Positions 47,101 through 58,144 of a stretch of DNA of 64,000 bases are shown here, piece by piece; within the stretch, counting starts at the first letter, position 1, and every line of letters starts with the position of its first letter. Source of the stretch: Mesodorylaimus sp. YZB2_4 (Eukaryota; Nematoda; Enoplea; Dorylaimida; Dorylaimidae); contig JASANH010001440.1 of the NCBI GenBank assembly GCA_030248295.1, positions 992,001 to 1,056,000 on the forward strand, written 5' to 3'. The notes under the pieces are model-generated. The model saw only the letters and a list, made by a program, of their open reading frames with translations. It ran no database searches and was not told the DNA's origin. The translations under genes were made by a program, and so were the position numbers.

Positions 47101-48078
47101 AATTATTCAAATGCCTCAAACGTAACGTTACGTGCCCTCTTGCAAACATTTGACCTATACATATAGCCGCTTGGAATCCTTCTCAGTTTTGGTGGATTCG
47201 CAGCCATATTTTGAAATATGATGGTTTTGGCTGCGCTCGCAACATCACCAGAACTGAAAAAAAATCGGTGCAACATTTTGGTGGCCAACCTATCACTCTC
47301 TGACGTCCTTCACGGCGTTTCCTTTCTCTTCGTCGGCATGCAGTGCCTGTGGGCATCAGTGTATGGTCTGGAGTCCCTGTCGATGGCAAACGACACCTGT
47401 TTCTATCTCTGCATGCCAGTCGTGATCTGCATGGACGGAGCAGCTTTTACAATTTTAGCCATCGGCATAGACAGAGTCGTCTCACTGGCCAAGCCCATAT
47501 TTTACAAGAATCTGACCTCCAAGTACACCTACGTGATTATATTCGCGTCCTGGGCGTTCGGTGTGTTGAACATAATCGTGGCCTGGCCGAGCAAAGATCC
47601 CAACGACATCGTCCCGACCTGCGCCCCTCCCACGGCACTGCGGGATGCCGGGTTTCAGTTCTGGACCAACTCCAATGTGGTCATCAACGCCCTCGTGGTG
47701 GTCAGCTACGCCGCCGCCTACGTCAAAGCGAAGAGGATGACCAAATTTCACACTACTGCGAATGATCAAGCGTTGAGGAATAACAAATTGCTGACATCTT
47801 TGGTCATTTTCGCTAGCGTTTATATTTCGTCCGCATTGATCGGCAACACCATCATAGCTCTGACCAATCAGTTTGCGACCTCGCCATCCCTCATATTCCA
47901 TATATCTATGCATTAAGGCATTCTCGTAATGATCAGCACAGGTAGTAATTTCTACATTTATTATGCACGGAGTGAGGAGTACCAGAAAGAGTTTAAAGAA
48001 GTCTTGAAAAACCTTAAGAGAAGGATTATTCAACAGTCTGTGGGGCAGCAACAGATTCGATTGTTTGTTGTGAAATAG
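47101..48078 (+). pseudogene. Srsx-like GPCR pseudogene (receptor cluster member 3, mosaic)
   Basis: This is a plus-strand copy of the receptor family. In frame it carries three stops where the other copies have codons: TAG for a tryptophan at about 47158 (FDLYI-stop-PLG), TGA for a glycine at about 47212, and TAA for a glutamine at 47914. No start codon remains. From about 47225 to 47970 it is almost identical to the intact gene at 42693-43700: the readings over more than 230 codons differ at only two residues plus the stop. Upstream of that it matches the pseudogene at 37910-38864 better (LSFGGFAAIF-NMMVLAAL). Downstream (QKEFKEVLKNLKRRI) it fits neither. A protein from the internal ATG at 47218 would lack helix 1 and be truncated before helix 7. 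Confidence 0.9.
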
Positions 48079-48317
48079 TAAGGATGAGATCTCGATTTAC
48101 TTTTGTATCTGATTGCTAAAAGACTCTTGGCACAGTGATCGTACATGGCTGCTCGCCAGTGGCTCTTTACCATTCCCTGTTTGACCCTCGTCATATGAGC
48201 CCCGGTTGTAACGTGCTGGGTCGGACCACGCTGACATTCTATTTGGACCTATGACAATTATTTGCCCCTAAGTCGTGGCTAGTTCTGTTCTCTGGATTTT
48301 TCTGTTTTCCATCCTTC

Positions 48318-48451
48318 AAGGCGCATTTATAGTCGACAAAATTTTTTACACCTACCCCTAGGGTAGGAGTAATAGCACACGCTTAAGTATATGGCCATTA
48401 CACCGACCCTAGGGGTAGGAGTAGAAATTTTGTCGACTATAAATGCGCCTT
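48318..48451. mobile_element. Fold-back MITE, 134 bp
   Basis: The ends are perfect inverted copies over about 27 bp (AAGGCGCATTTATAGTCGAC, AAAATTT) and nearly so for another 18 bp, including CTACCCCTAGGGT and its complement. It is non-coding. Confidence 0.75.
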
Positions 48452-48978
48452 CACTAATAAAGTATATGCTCCACACGTACTGGTAAGATGTGAGCAAAGT
48501 ACAGTTCCAGATAGAGGGTCTCCGCTGTGCGAAACTGGGTGGTAAATGCACCTATTATACACCACATAATGACTTCCACGATTCGCGCACTTCACCCGCT
48601 GGTGCAAGCAGTCTCCTGCATTCTCATCATTTCCATTCCGCTCCCTATGTTTTGTCGCTCCTTCAAAATACGAAGTCCAAGCATTCCTTCCCATCTCAAG
48701 AATGTTTCTCACTCTTTTCACAGAACCTTGCCAAATCATAGCTCTTGCCAAAATTGCGCTTCCGACATCCAGCGAGTTCTTTGAGCAATTGCTAGCATTA
48801 GTTAGGAAGGATAGAAACCTCACACTCGTCATATTGCTTTTACGACTCAATCGTAAAGATTCCTCTCATCTGTCCATACATTTCAGTCGGGCCAGCCAGC
48901 GTGGCCCCCTTCTCAACAACTTTTATAAGTATTCTGGAAGCTAGGATTTCTTCGGCTTCCTCGCATAAAACGCCGAAG

Positions 48979-50055
48979 ATGGATCTTCAATGTACTTCCC
49001 TAATTTTATTATTTCTTAGTAGCCAGGTGTGGTCATCTGAGGAGATGCCATCTCCCCGATGCTCGTTCGTACTATCTTCACGAACTTACCGCCGGTACAA
49101 TACTTCCCCAGTCGATGCACCTGTGCGCATTATTTGCGAAAATGTGGGCTCAGACAATCAAACACTGGACGAAGTTCTGTATCGATCACCAATTTCAGAT
49201 CGCTTTTTATCACGGTCCTATCGTTTCCATCGCTTGGCAGAATGGGTACAAGAAATCCGCGTGGTTATGAGCCTCAGTAATAACATCACTATTCGCCCTG
49301 GAGCTTTGCCATTTTTACCAATTCTGGAAATCTTGAGTTTCGAATCCACGGCCGGGCGTACTCTGCCATTTTTTTTGCAAATACACGAACATTTATTTGA
49401 AAAAATGCCACGCTTAAAAAGTTTGACCATACAAAATTTAAATTTACTAGAAAGTACCTTGAGTGCAGTAGAATCCATGAGACATCGACTGAATAAATTG
49501 ACGCTAAGTTGGGCAGCACCTGGACGAAGATTGTTAGATGACATCGTAAAATTTACGAATTTAACTCATTTGACAATGGAAGGAATTTGTGAAAATGAAT
49601 CGTTTCCTCAATTGACTTACAAAAATTCGGCCTCAAAATTAAAAAGTCTGTCAATAAAACTGTGCAATATTGGAGCCTTAGATCGGGATTTATTTCGGGG
49701 TATGTATAATTTGCAAGATTTAGAATGGCGGTACAGCTCCATCGAATCGATCGGATACGGTGCTTTTGATGATTTATTCAACTTGGAAGAATTAGATTTA
49801 GCGTACAACAGAATTCATACTTTACCCGATGGACTATTTAGGAGGAACAGAAAATTAAAAAATGTCGATTTTGTTGGTAACGATGGCATACAAAATTTAT
49901 CTCGCGGCAATTTCAGCCATGTTGTGGCTTATGATAGTTTTCAACTGAATTTGGAAAGAAGTAGCGAAAATAACGGAATTACGACTACGGCCATGATGTA
50001 CGATTTCGAAGATGGCAATGCAAATAATGTCACTGCTGATGAAAGTGACGTTTAA
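48979..50055 (+). CDS. Secreted leucine-rich-repeat protein, intronless (LRR paralogue 2)
   Basis: A 358-residue single-exon frame. The start MDLQCTSLILLFLSSQVWSS is a signal peptide; a GTG 26 codons upstream is in frame but gives no sensible N-terminus. Like the gene at 9058-10017 it has an N-terminal cysteine region with RIICENVGSDNQTLDEVLYR, a degenerate LRR middle, and C-terminal repeats NLQDLEWRYSSIESI, NLEELDLAYNRIHTL and VDFVGNDGIQNLSRGNF. It continues about 35 residues past the paralogue's end with a low-complexity, asparagine/threonine-rich acidic tail. No membrane anchor is seen. The strand is opposite to that of paralogue 1, about 39 kb away. Function unknown; secreted LRR proteins usually act in protein recognition or matrix. 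Confidence 0.8.
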   Translation: MDLQCTSLILLFLSSQVWSSEEMPSPRCSFVLSSRTYRRYNTSPVDAPVRIICENVGSDNQTLDEVLYRSPISDRFLSRSYRFHRLAEWVQEIRVVMSLSNNITIRPGALPFLPILEILSFESTAGRTLPFFLQIHEHLFEKMPRLKSLTIQNLNLLESTLSAVESMRHRLNKLTLSWAAPGRRLLDDIVKFTNLTHLTMEGICENESFPQLTYKNSASKLKSLSIKLCNIGALDRDLFRGMYNLQDLEWRYSSIESIGYGAFDDLFNLEELDLAYNRIHTLPDGLFRRNRKLKNVDFVGNDGIQNLSRGNFSHVVAYDSFQLNLERSSENNGITTTAMMYDFEDGNANNVTADESDV

Positions 50056-50335
50056 ATTTTTGTATATTTTGATGCTGTTGGTGTAAAGTTTTTTGTGGCC
50101 CATATTTTCGGGTTCTGCACTTATACAATATGTAAACTGCAAGGCATTGTGTACTGGCCTAGGTGGTGAACGGCGGGAAATTCCACTTACTTGTCAGATA
50201 TTGCCCACGCATTGCGCTTCACTCTATTGGGGCAAGGAGGAAAATGAGGCCAAGCCCATATCAGTGCGTATTAACAGTGGTTAATAGTGCGCACGACTCG
50301 TGTCAGTTCATCAACTGTTGGTAAGAAGAAATCAG

Positions 50336-50412
50336 GCGCGGGGGCTCGAACCAGGGGCCTCCTGATTGGCAGGATGACGCCATATCACTAGCTGACCCAC
50401 TCCCCGCGCACG
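50336..50412 (-). mobile_element. tRNA-derived repeat (tRNA-like, not functional)
   Basis: On the minus strand GCGCGGGGAGTGGGTCAGCT begins with an A-box-like segment and CCCCTGGTTCGAGCCCCCGC ends with a B box. The outermost GCGCGGG/CCCGCGC can pair as a 7-bp acceptor-like stem. The T stem has mismatches and the anticodon arm lacks U33, so I do not call a tRNA gene. Confidence 0.5.
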
Positions 50413-51039
50413 ACACGGCTAGCAGAAACACGATGTTTCAGCTGCACCTTTGCAAATGATGAAGAACTGTAGTCTACCAGGCTGATTGTAAGTCTAGGCT
50501 GACCACGATAGAGAGAGGGAGAGAGACATAAAAATATGGAATCTTCTACAGTGGGTATTGCCGCCAGATCTTGGTGGAGCTATCAGGAATGGCACGGCTA
50601 ACAAAATATATACCGTATCTCCTTCTTTGTGCCGTTTGTAAAGAGTACGGAATAAGGTAATATTGGAGAACAATCTGCAAGATGTCTTCCTCTGGCATCC
50701 GAAATGGGAGCAAATATTTTCGAACGACTCGCGCAGTGGCGTGACGTCTGTTCCACCCGTCAAATATTGCTTCTTATCATTTCTAACCCAGTTATTCTCT
50801 GCTGCCCAGCCCGAATAAGCCAGTTTTGGAACATTGCGACAGCTTAACGCGGCGCCAGGCACTGCAAACAGCGCCGTTCACTTTTTCATCGTTTAGGCAT
50901 GACAAGTTGCTATCATCTCTGAAGGTGGCTGCCCGGGGCTGACGAAAATACGCACTGCGGACGCCTTGTCTGTTTGTTGTGGTCGATTTGTTCCACGTCT
51001 ACAGCAGCAGTTTCCGACGTTCTGGGGCTCGTTTGTGAA

Positions 51040-54000
51040 ATGGCCGAAAGCACGAAGATGCTAAACATCGTGTTCTTCTCCTGCTTGCTACAATTTGGTA
51101 AGTTTTAGATGCTAACGGAAAAAGATGAAAATATTTGTTACTTTCAGCGAGCCCTGCCACCCCTTGCAATAGTCGTGACTATGGTAACGGAAGTCCCGTT
51201 TGCGTGTGCAATGCGCAGTCGTGCGATGCGGTAGCTCCTGTAGAGCCAGTAGCGGAAAATCAAGCCGTTGTCTACACTTCGGATAAGAGTGGGCGTCGAT
51301 TGGAAAGGATTACTGTGCAATTTCGATCGGTACAGACAGGTAATTGAGTTAAAGGTTTTCTTCATATGCGATCACATTACATTACAGTTTGTAATTGCGG
51401 GAAGTTGGAAATTTAAAATGAACAGGTTAATTACACAATATACTGAAACCATTTTTTAAAAAAGGATGCCTCTGTTCTCATCGTCGGGTTGTGGCAGCTT
51501 ACGCAGCTCTGCACGCAAAGACCGGGTACCTGGGGGCGTGCAATAACTCCCATCATACAGTGAATGAGAGCAGTTCTACTAAAATTAAAGGGCTGAAAGA
51601 ACCGATTTTTATACTGTAATTGACCGATAACGGCACTGGTCACATTATGCCAGAATGAAGTGACACCACCGTAACCATCTTTTCGTTAGGTTTAAAAAAT
51701 AATGGAGAACAGTACAAACTTAGGGCATCAGCAGAATTTAACATTATTTTTTTTTCATTTTTTTTGTCTGAACGTGAAATGTATAGCAAAATAAAAGCGT
51801 TGCGATTAATCAATTAATCAAATCCGTGAGAAAAAAGAAGAAAGCAAGCACATGCCTGCCAGTAGGTGCTCTTGGGTTGCTCGGGTATTAAATTTTTTCT
51901 TTTAACTGGCTCAGGCATGGGACCAGTGAAAATTTAATGCTGGGCAACTTCAGCACTTTCAAGTCGAAGTTACACCTTAGCTACGTGTCATTAATGCACT
52001 TATACTGTTTAGAGGAGCACAAAAATCAGGTGAGCGATGTCAGGAAAAAATAGGAAACGAACACTGCCGGCTTGGTGGCCTGTTTTCTATGGTTTCCCTG
52101 ATTGATACAGGTTTGACCACTCCTGGGAAGGTGGTGCACATGATTCCAAACAGTGGCGCCACTCTCATGTATATCGTTTTGCAAAAGAAAATTGACCAGA
52201 GCTGGCAAGGTGCGTCGTTATCGAGTTAGCGGAACCATGGATTTCCTCGCTCCAAATTTTCTCACAGATATTTTGCAGATATTCTTCCGAATCGATTTAA
52301 AAAATGCACAGCACGAAAAACACGATTCCCTTTTCATGCAAAGGAGGCACTTGCGACAATAAGTCGCTCAAGCTTGGTGTGTTCGTACTTTAATGGTTTT
52401 ATGCCATTCAAGCTGGACATTACACTTGAGAACGGAATAAGTCCGCGTCGGAAATATTTCGCGGATACCTAGGATCTGGCGTTTTCGCGGAGGAAAATTT
52501 TCGCGGTCCCATACATTCGTTGACAGACACCAAGGCGCAGGACATCTGACTGTGAGCGCAAGCGGCCTCGGTGCAAGAGCCCAGGGTGCATGGGTCCCTC
52601 ATCTGGCGGGCGCCTCGAATAGCACAAGCGAGGAAAACATTTAACATTACCCTTACCATAAAAGGACTGCTGTCTGGTGCACCTAAACCTTGTCACCGCC
52701 CCCAGCCAGGCACTAAACAGGCGTAAAGTTTCAATTTTTAGACTGACGCCCCACATGCTTCACTCGGCTTCGCCATCTACAGCGACTCTGTATCGTAAAT
52801 CACCCTTTTTGCTGCACTCAGAGGTCCTCGCGCCCACGATCAAACGTGCACCCAAATGCCCTGCAGCCTAATCTTTAATTGTCCTTACTTGTCATCAGTG
52901 CTTACCATGAAGCTTTTCTCATCTTCCTGCAAATTGATCTTTGACAAAATTGTAAGCAACTACTGCACTTGCATTATTCCCACTATTATTTTCGTGCCTC
53001 ACTAGTCAGCGCAGATCGAGCATTTGATAGAGGCAAGGCCATAGTGGGCAATGTATGTGGAGGCCTCTATCAGCTTTTGCTTTTCATGGAATAGTAAAAA
53101 AGTATTGGCTGTTTCGCGACGGGAAAATTTCGCGGGTGAATCCTAACCGCGAAAACCGCGAACTTTATCCGGTGCAAATAATTTTCCGTTTTACAGTATT
53201 GTAATTACTTGGAGTCGCTTTGCGTGGTCAGGGTCTAAGACGAGACATTCGGTTTAATTGTTCTTTCAAAAAAATAATTTCTCTATCCAAAACATTCTTC
53301 TTTCAGGCTATTTCGCTAACATTACTCTCGACGCTTCCCAAACATTCCAGTCAATCGAGGGTTTTGGAGGTGCTTTCACGGACGCTGCTGGCATAAATAT
53401 TGCAAATTTATCTGATTCGGCTCAGGACTTTCTGCTAAAATCTTATTTTAGCAGCGATGGTAAGACATTGTCTAAACCTGTTTCCTGTTCCCGGTTTTCG
53501 AGATTGAAGGCTTGTCTAACAGGCATCGAGTACACAATTGGTCGCGTCCCCATCTCGAGCGCGGATTTTTCTACCCGGAAGTATTCCTATGATGACGTAC
53601 CCAACGACTTCAGCTTGACACATTTTGCATTGGTTGAAGAAGATTTAAAGTACAAGGTGTGCTTATGTTTCTTTCTTCTTTGCTTCTGCGTCTTTTGCTG
53701 CGACAGAGATTTGTCCTGATGCATGCCTAACAACTAAGTTTGATGATGCGCCCAGAGGGGCAGCCAGGAATTGGGATTTTGCTTAGGTGCCTCAGACCTC
53801 GACAGTGCAGTGTAAGATCGTATGCCTGCCAAACGGAAGTTCGCTTTGAGATTTTGTTTTGCCAAGGCGACAATACCGATTCTTTCTTGCATAGAGTTCG
53901 TACGGCCTTCAGCAGGCTGTTCTAGTTACAAACTTATGCCTGCCTTGAATGTTTCGCATGTGCAGAATTATGACAAAAATTTAACTTCTGGTCTCTCTGC

Positions 54001-56329
54001 TGTAGATTCCGTACATCAAAGCAGCTCAAAAGCTTAGCCAGCGTCAAGTTAAACTGTTCGCCAGTTCCTGGTCAGCTCCAGCCTGGATGAAAACGAGTGG
54101 TCGAATGGAGAGTAATGGTACGCTGCTGGGAGAGCCTAAGCCAAACGATAGTTATTATACAGCGTGGGCTAATTATTATGTCAAGTAATTTGCAGTTCTA
54201 TCTGCATTGTGGCTGTGCAAGCAGCTTAACTTTGTTTTAGATTTTTGCAAGAATACGTGAAGCAGAATGTGTCATTTTGGGCGTTGACCGCGCAGAATGA
54301 ACCGACCACTGGGTAAGTTTCCTTGCATTGCAGCGTGCGCAAAGTAGAGTGGCGGCCACGGTGGTTTGGGTGGTTCGACTCTCGTCTACCTGTATTGTTT
54401 GGATTTCTTTCTTAGGCTAGGGTTCCATTCCCTGTGACGGTGGTTGGCTTGTACACCATAAACCCTCGCTGACCTTGCACGCCAGGCCGTGGGTCACTTT
54501 TCTGGAACCGTCGAGCGGAGAGACGGAAGCAGGCATCGTCATCTCTTACATAATCCTTTGAAAAACTTTTACATAATTAGGCATGAATGTGCACTTCGAT
54601 CTTTGCTTTCGCAAGACTCGTGCAAGTGCGAACGCAGACAACGGCAACTGGCTGCATAACATGTATATACAGTATCTACGTACATTAGGCCACCTGGTGA
54701 AAAAACAAAACTGAAACTGTGCCTCAGTTCAACTTAATAGAGATGAACCAAAGTCTTAGCTTGTATAAAACAGAGTTTCTTGTGAGTGCAAATAGCTTCT
54801 GCAAGTGATAGACGGTAAGAGTTTTGGAGATTACGTCAAAGTACTAGCACTGGGATCATTTTGGAGCACCTGGTGGCTGGACTCGTGCAAGTGCGAACGC
54901 GTACAGCGGCAACTGGCTGCATATCATGCAAGGTTTGCATGGATCTGTAAATGATGCGCGTGCTTTTGTGGCCCAACCAATTTCTCCTCACTGTGTTTCC
55001 AGGTTTCCGTGGCGTTTCCCTCCCCCAAGCCTTAAGTGAGTGTGAAGGCATCACGCATCAGCAAGCATCTAACATAGCCAGGGTGCAATCTCTGAGGGAT
55101 GGGGTTTCCGAATCAAAACACGAGACTACCCTGTATTTCTAGTTGCAAGTAGTGTTTTTTGCAGGTCATGAGCTCATACACAATGAAATTTGTGTGGCAT
55201 ACGCGCGATTTTTTTTCAGTTACCTTTACGATTACGACTGGCAAACGCAAGGTTTCACCGCCGAGATGCAACGTGATTTCATCAAGTATAACCTCGGTCC
55301 AGCTTTGCATCAAAACGGTTTCGAAAACGTGTCGATTATGATTCTGGATGATCAACGATTCATGCTACCTTCCTGGGCTAAAACTGTGAGGGAACTTTTT
55401 TCTTGCCGGGGATCTGGCAACACCTTTCTGAGTACAGGGGCACGTGTCAGACTTTGTGTGTTCAAACTGCAGGTCCTACATGATGTCGATGCCCGGAAGT
55501 ACGTGTCTCATATCGCTGTTCACTTTTACTGGGATCGCTTCACGCCAACCAAGACTTTGGACATGACTCACGAAGAATTTCCAACCTTTCCCTTGCTCGC
55601 TACTGAGGCGTGTGTGGGCACGATGGGTGGTCCAGATCAAGGCAAAGAGCATGTTATATTAGGAAGCTGGGAAAGGGCTGAAATATATGCCCATGATATC
55701 ATCGAGGTAAGGTATTAGTCGATTTAGGACTGCTCCCTTCTGAATTCTCCTTTCGTACAGGACCTCAACCATTGGTTTGTCGGATGGGTAGACTGGAATA
55801 TCGGTAACTAGATCCTTCCTTGGAGTTTTTCATCCCTATCACCGGTCATAACTTTGAATTTGAAGCACTCGACCTCGAAGGCGGCCCAAACTGGGCCAAG
55901 AATTTTGTGGACAGTCCGATCATCGTAAATGCTAGTGCTGGCGAATTTTATAAGCAGCCGATGTTCTATGCTCTTGGTCACTTCAGGTACTTTTTTAGTA
56001 GCAGCAACTATTTATCTCAGAGATTGTAGGTAGAATCCTTGTTTTAGTAAGTTTCTCCCACCAAAATCGTATCGTATTGGATTATCATCGAATATTGATT
56101 CGTCTAAAATTGAAATGACAGCCTTTACAAATGCCAATGGATATAAAACTGTCATTGCAATGAATAAGTAAGCCGTATTTGATTTTGATGCCAGATAATT
56201 TTTTGACGAAAAATGTTCTTTAGAGGGGAAGCTGCTGTCAGCATATCATTGATGGAGCAATCGAAAAAAGGTCAGGTCGTCGATGTGAACTTGCCAGCAC
56301 GAGGGATCGTGACAGTTTTGTGGAAATGA
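51040..56329 (+). CDS. gba: Lysosomal glucosylceramidase (acid beta-glucosidase, GH30)
   Basis: Twelve exons (51040-51097, 51148-51339, 53307-53459, 53523-53656, 54006-54184, 54241-54312, 55220-55385, 55473-55706, 55761-55803, 55866-55986, 56048-56167, 56224-56329) close in frame at 525 residues, the length of animal GBA. The enzyme hydrolyses glucosylceramide in lysosomes. Residues 1-20 form a signal peptide. An N-terminal cysteine region follows ([20 protein letters not shown]), then the glycosidase core with [10 protein letters not shown] and [14 protein letters not shown]. The acid/base is E259 in TAQNEPTTG and the nucleophile E363 in LLATEACVG; their spacing of 104 is that of human GBA. 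The C-terminal part includes [16 protein letters not shown] and [13 protein letters not shown] and ends IVTVLWK. Intron 2 (2 kb) holds a transposon-like element and intron 6 a SINE. An apparent stop after VDWNI is inside a 62-bp intron. Confidence 0.96.
52426..53206. mobile_element. DNA-transposon-like repeat in GBA intron 2
   Basis: The left edge (GAACGGAATAAGTCCGCG, AATATTTCGCGG, TTTTCGCGGAGGAAAATTTT) and right edge (GAAAATTTCGCGG, ACCGCGAAAACCGCGAACTT, GCAAATAATTTTCCGTTTTA) are imperfect inverted copies of a CGCGAAAA-rich terminus. No transposase is recognised between them. Boundaries are approximate. Confidence 0.45.
54351..54540 (+). mobile_element. tRNA-derived SINE, 3'-truncated (copy d), in GBA intron 6
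   Basis: The head GCGGCCACGGTGGTTTGGGT and a B-box-like AGGGTTCCATTCCCTG are followed by ACCATAAACCCTCGCTGACC and TTGCACGCCAGGCCG, the conserved core of this SINE family. The sequence loses similarity after GAGAGACGGAAGC. It lies in the sense orientation of the host gene. Confidence 0.78.
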
Positions 56330-57136
56330 TGAACTACACCATATGTTGGTCAAGCAACGATTTGAATTTTCTGGTGTCAGAAGTCTTTTGTTGGCAAGAG
56401 AAAAATCGTGGATAGATTTTGTAATAAACAGTGGTAATAATACAGCCCATGCATACGAATACATAGAGGAGCAATGGTTTTTGGCAAAAGGGTACAAAGT
56501 TTCGCTACCTCCAAAAGAAACAGATTCCTATGGTCGAAACCTGGCGAGGCCGCTTGGCACCTGGTCGTGGCAACGTGGCCACTTGGCAAGGTTTGGACCG
56601 ATCTTTACAGAAACCTTGTCATAAAATCATCTTTAAATAGGATAATGATCACAAATAAAATAATATCCTGGCATGTCATGTCATGCTTTAGTCATACATA
56701 AACGCATAAGCGCACTTGGAAATGTATACAACCCGGACAAAAAAAGAACCACAAATTAAAATGTCTATTAGAAATCACAGATCTAAAATTGAACAAATTC
56801 GAAAAAGCTACATCACTAGGTGAATTATTCCATAGCTTAATCGCTGAATACTAGAAGCAATCCTTAAGATTTATAAAATGGCACAGGCGTGACAAGATGA
56901 TGGAGTTCCGAGATCCTTTCGCTGGTGCGAAACACCGCCCTATAAACAAAGCGCTTATTGCAAAAGTCGTGAATACCATGATGGTACTAATAAAACTGAC
57001 AAAGCTTCAAAAGTTTTCTGCGAGCATACAAAGATGACCCACCATCTGATGCTACACCTGTTTCATACAGAACCATAAAATCGTTCATAAAAAGTCAAAG
57101 TGCGTAAAAATTTGCACGTTCTCAATAAACAATATG
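56330..57136. other. 3' flank of gba
   Basis: Apart from two AATAAA candidates (56423 and 56654) there are only short frames without domains. Confidence 0.4.
56423..56428 (+). terminator. Polyadenylation signal candidate for gba
   Basis: AATAAA lies 94 bp after the stop codon. A second AATAAA is at 56654-56659. Either could be used. Confidence 0.45.
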
Positions 57137-57450
57137 CAGTATTTCCTCGAAATTCTCCACGGGGGAGAAATTTTTTCATATCGGTCCCAGACGGGGTAGA
57201 ATAACCAAAGGGGAAAGGATTTCCCGAGAGGGGAGAATAAACCTCAAACATTTTCCATATGTCAAATAGAAAGATAGACAGCCTAAAGCTTGCCAACAAG
57301 TACTGCTAACTTCGTTTATTTCAATACTTCTCTTCCCTTATTCATGCTACCCATAACTGAATTCAACTAATATGCACGATATCTTCGTCTTCAACCTCAT
57401 CCTCACCATCTGACTCCTCGAGGAAAACATTTTCTATCACGCCAACACTC
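57137..57450 (-). mobile_element. DNA transposon remnant, copy 2
   Basis: It aligns with 32372-32690: a shared start (GTATTTCCTCGAAATTCTCC), the G-rich segment CCAGACGGGGTAGAATAACC, and the block GATAGACAGCCTAAAGCTTG. On the minus strand an acidic protein ending VIENVFLEESDGEDEVEDED can be read, as in copy 1. The right terminus is not found. Confidence 0.65.
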
Positions 57451-58144
57451 ACATCCTTCAAATACTTCTCTTCCCGTATTCATATTAAATATTTGAAGGT
57501 TAAAAAATCATGATTGCGACGATACCGCGTAGCGCGTGGGAACGTTTTATTAGCCATGCCATACGGAAGGTGGTTTTGAGGTTAGCCGTAGTTCATTTAT
57601 TGGGTCATTCGTAAGTACAGGTCAGCTTGTATAACGAGTGTCGCACTGGCGCAGTGGAATTTGATCAGGAGCGACAAGGGGCAGAGTCCTGGTGACAAGG
57701 GCGATCAGTCGACGGAAGAGCAAGTGGCCGGAGAAACGTGTATGCGACAAATTATGGCACATAATTTTCAAGCCTTGAAAGTTTCGCCTTGCATGTGGTC
57801 AGAGTACGGTAGCTGGGCTAACCATTTGTCGTCTGATAATAGACTTTTTGGAAATCAATAATCCTCTCCAACTTAACAGAGCCCAGCAGTGAGAAACTGC
57901 ACTCCCCGTACGATGAGGGCAATTCCTAGTTCTTCAGCCTGTCAAAAGTGTAGTTGTGACTGGACTACACCTTGTCTAGTCGATATTGTAATGTACAGTA
58001 CAGCAAAGCACAATATTTATGCCTGTATTCTACGAGTAGAAGTGTCGGTTGCAGGTCACAGCACCCACGACTGTGCCGCGTACCCTGTGCCGACTTTACT
58101 TCCTCAGTAGTATGTAACATTTTTGCCTCAGACGGACGTTTCTA

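Noticed and set aside
50336-50412. Functional tRNA gene
   Set aside because: Although the outer stem and B box look good, the T stem has mismatches and the anticodon arm lacks a proper loop with U33; it fits a tRNA-derived repeat better.
55804-55865. Premature stop in GBA after VDWNI
   Set aside because: The TAG lies in a 62-bp GT-AG intron; splicing at 55803/55866 restores the family motif [12 protein letters not shown].
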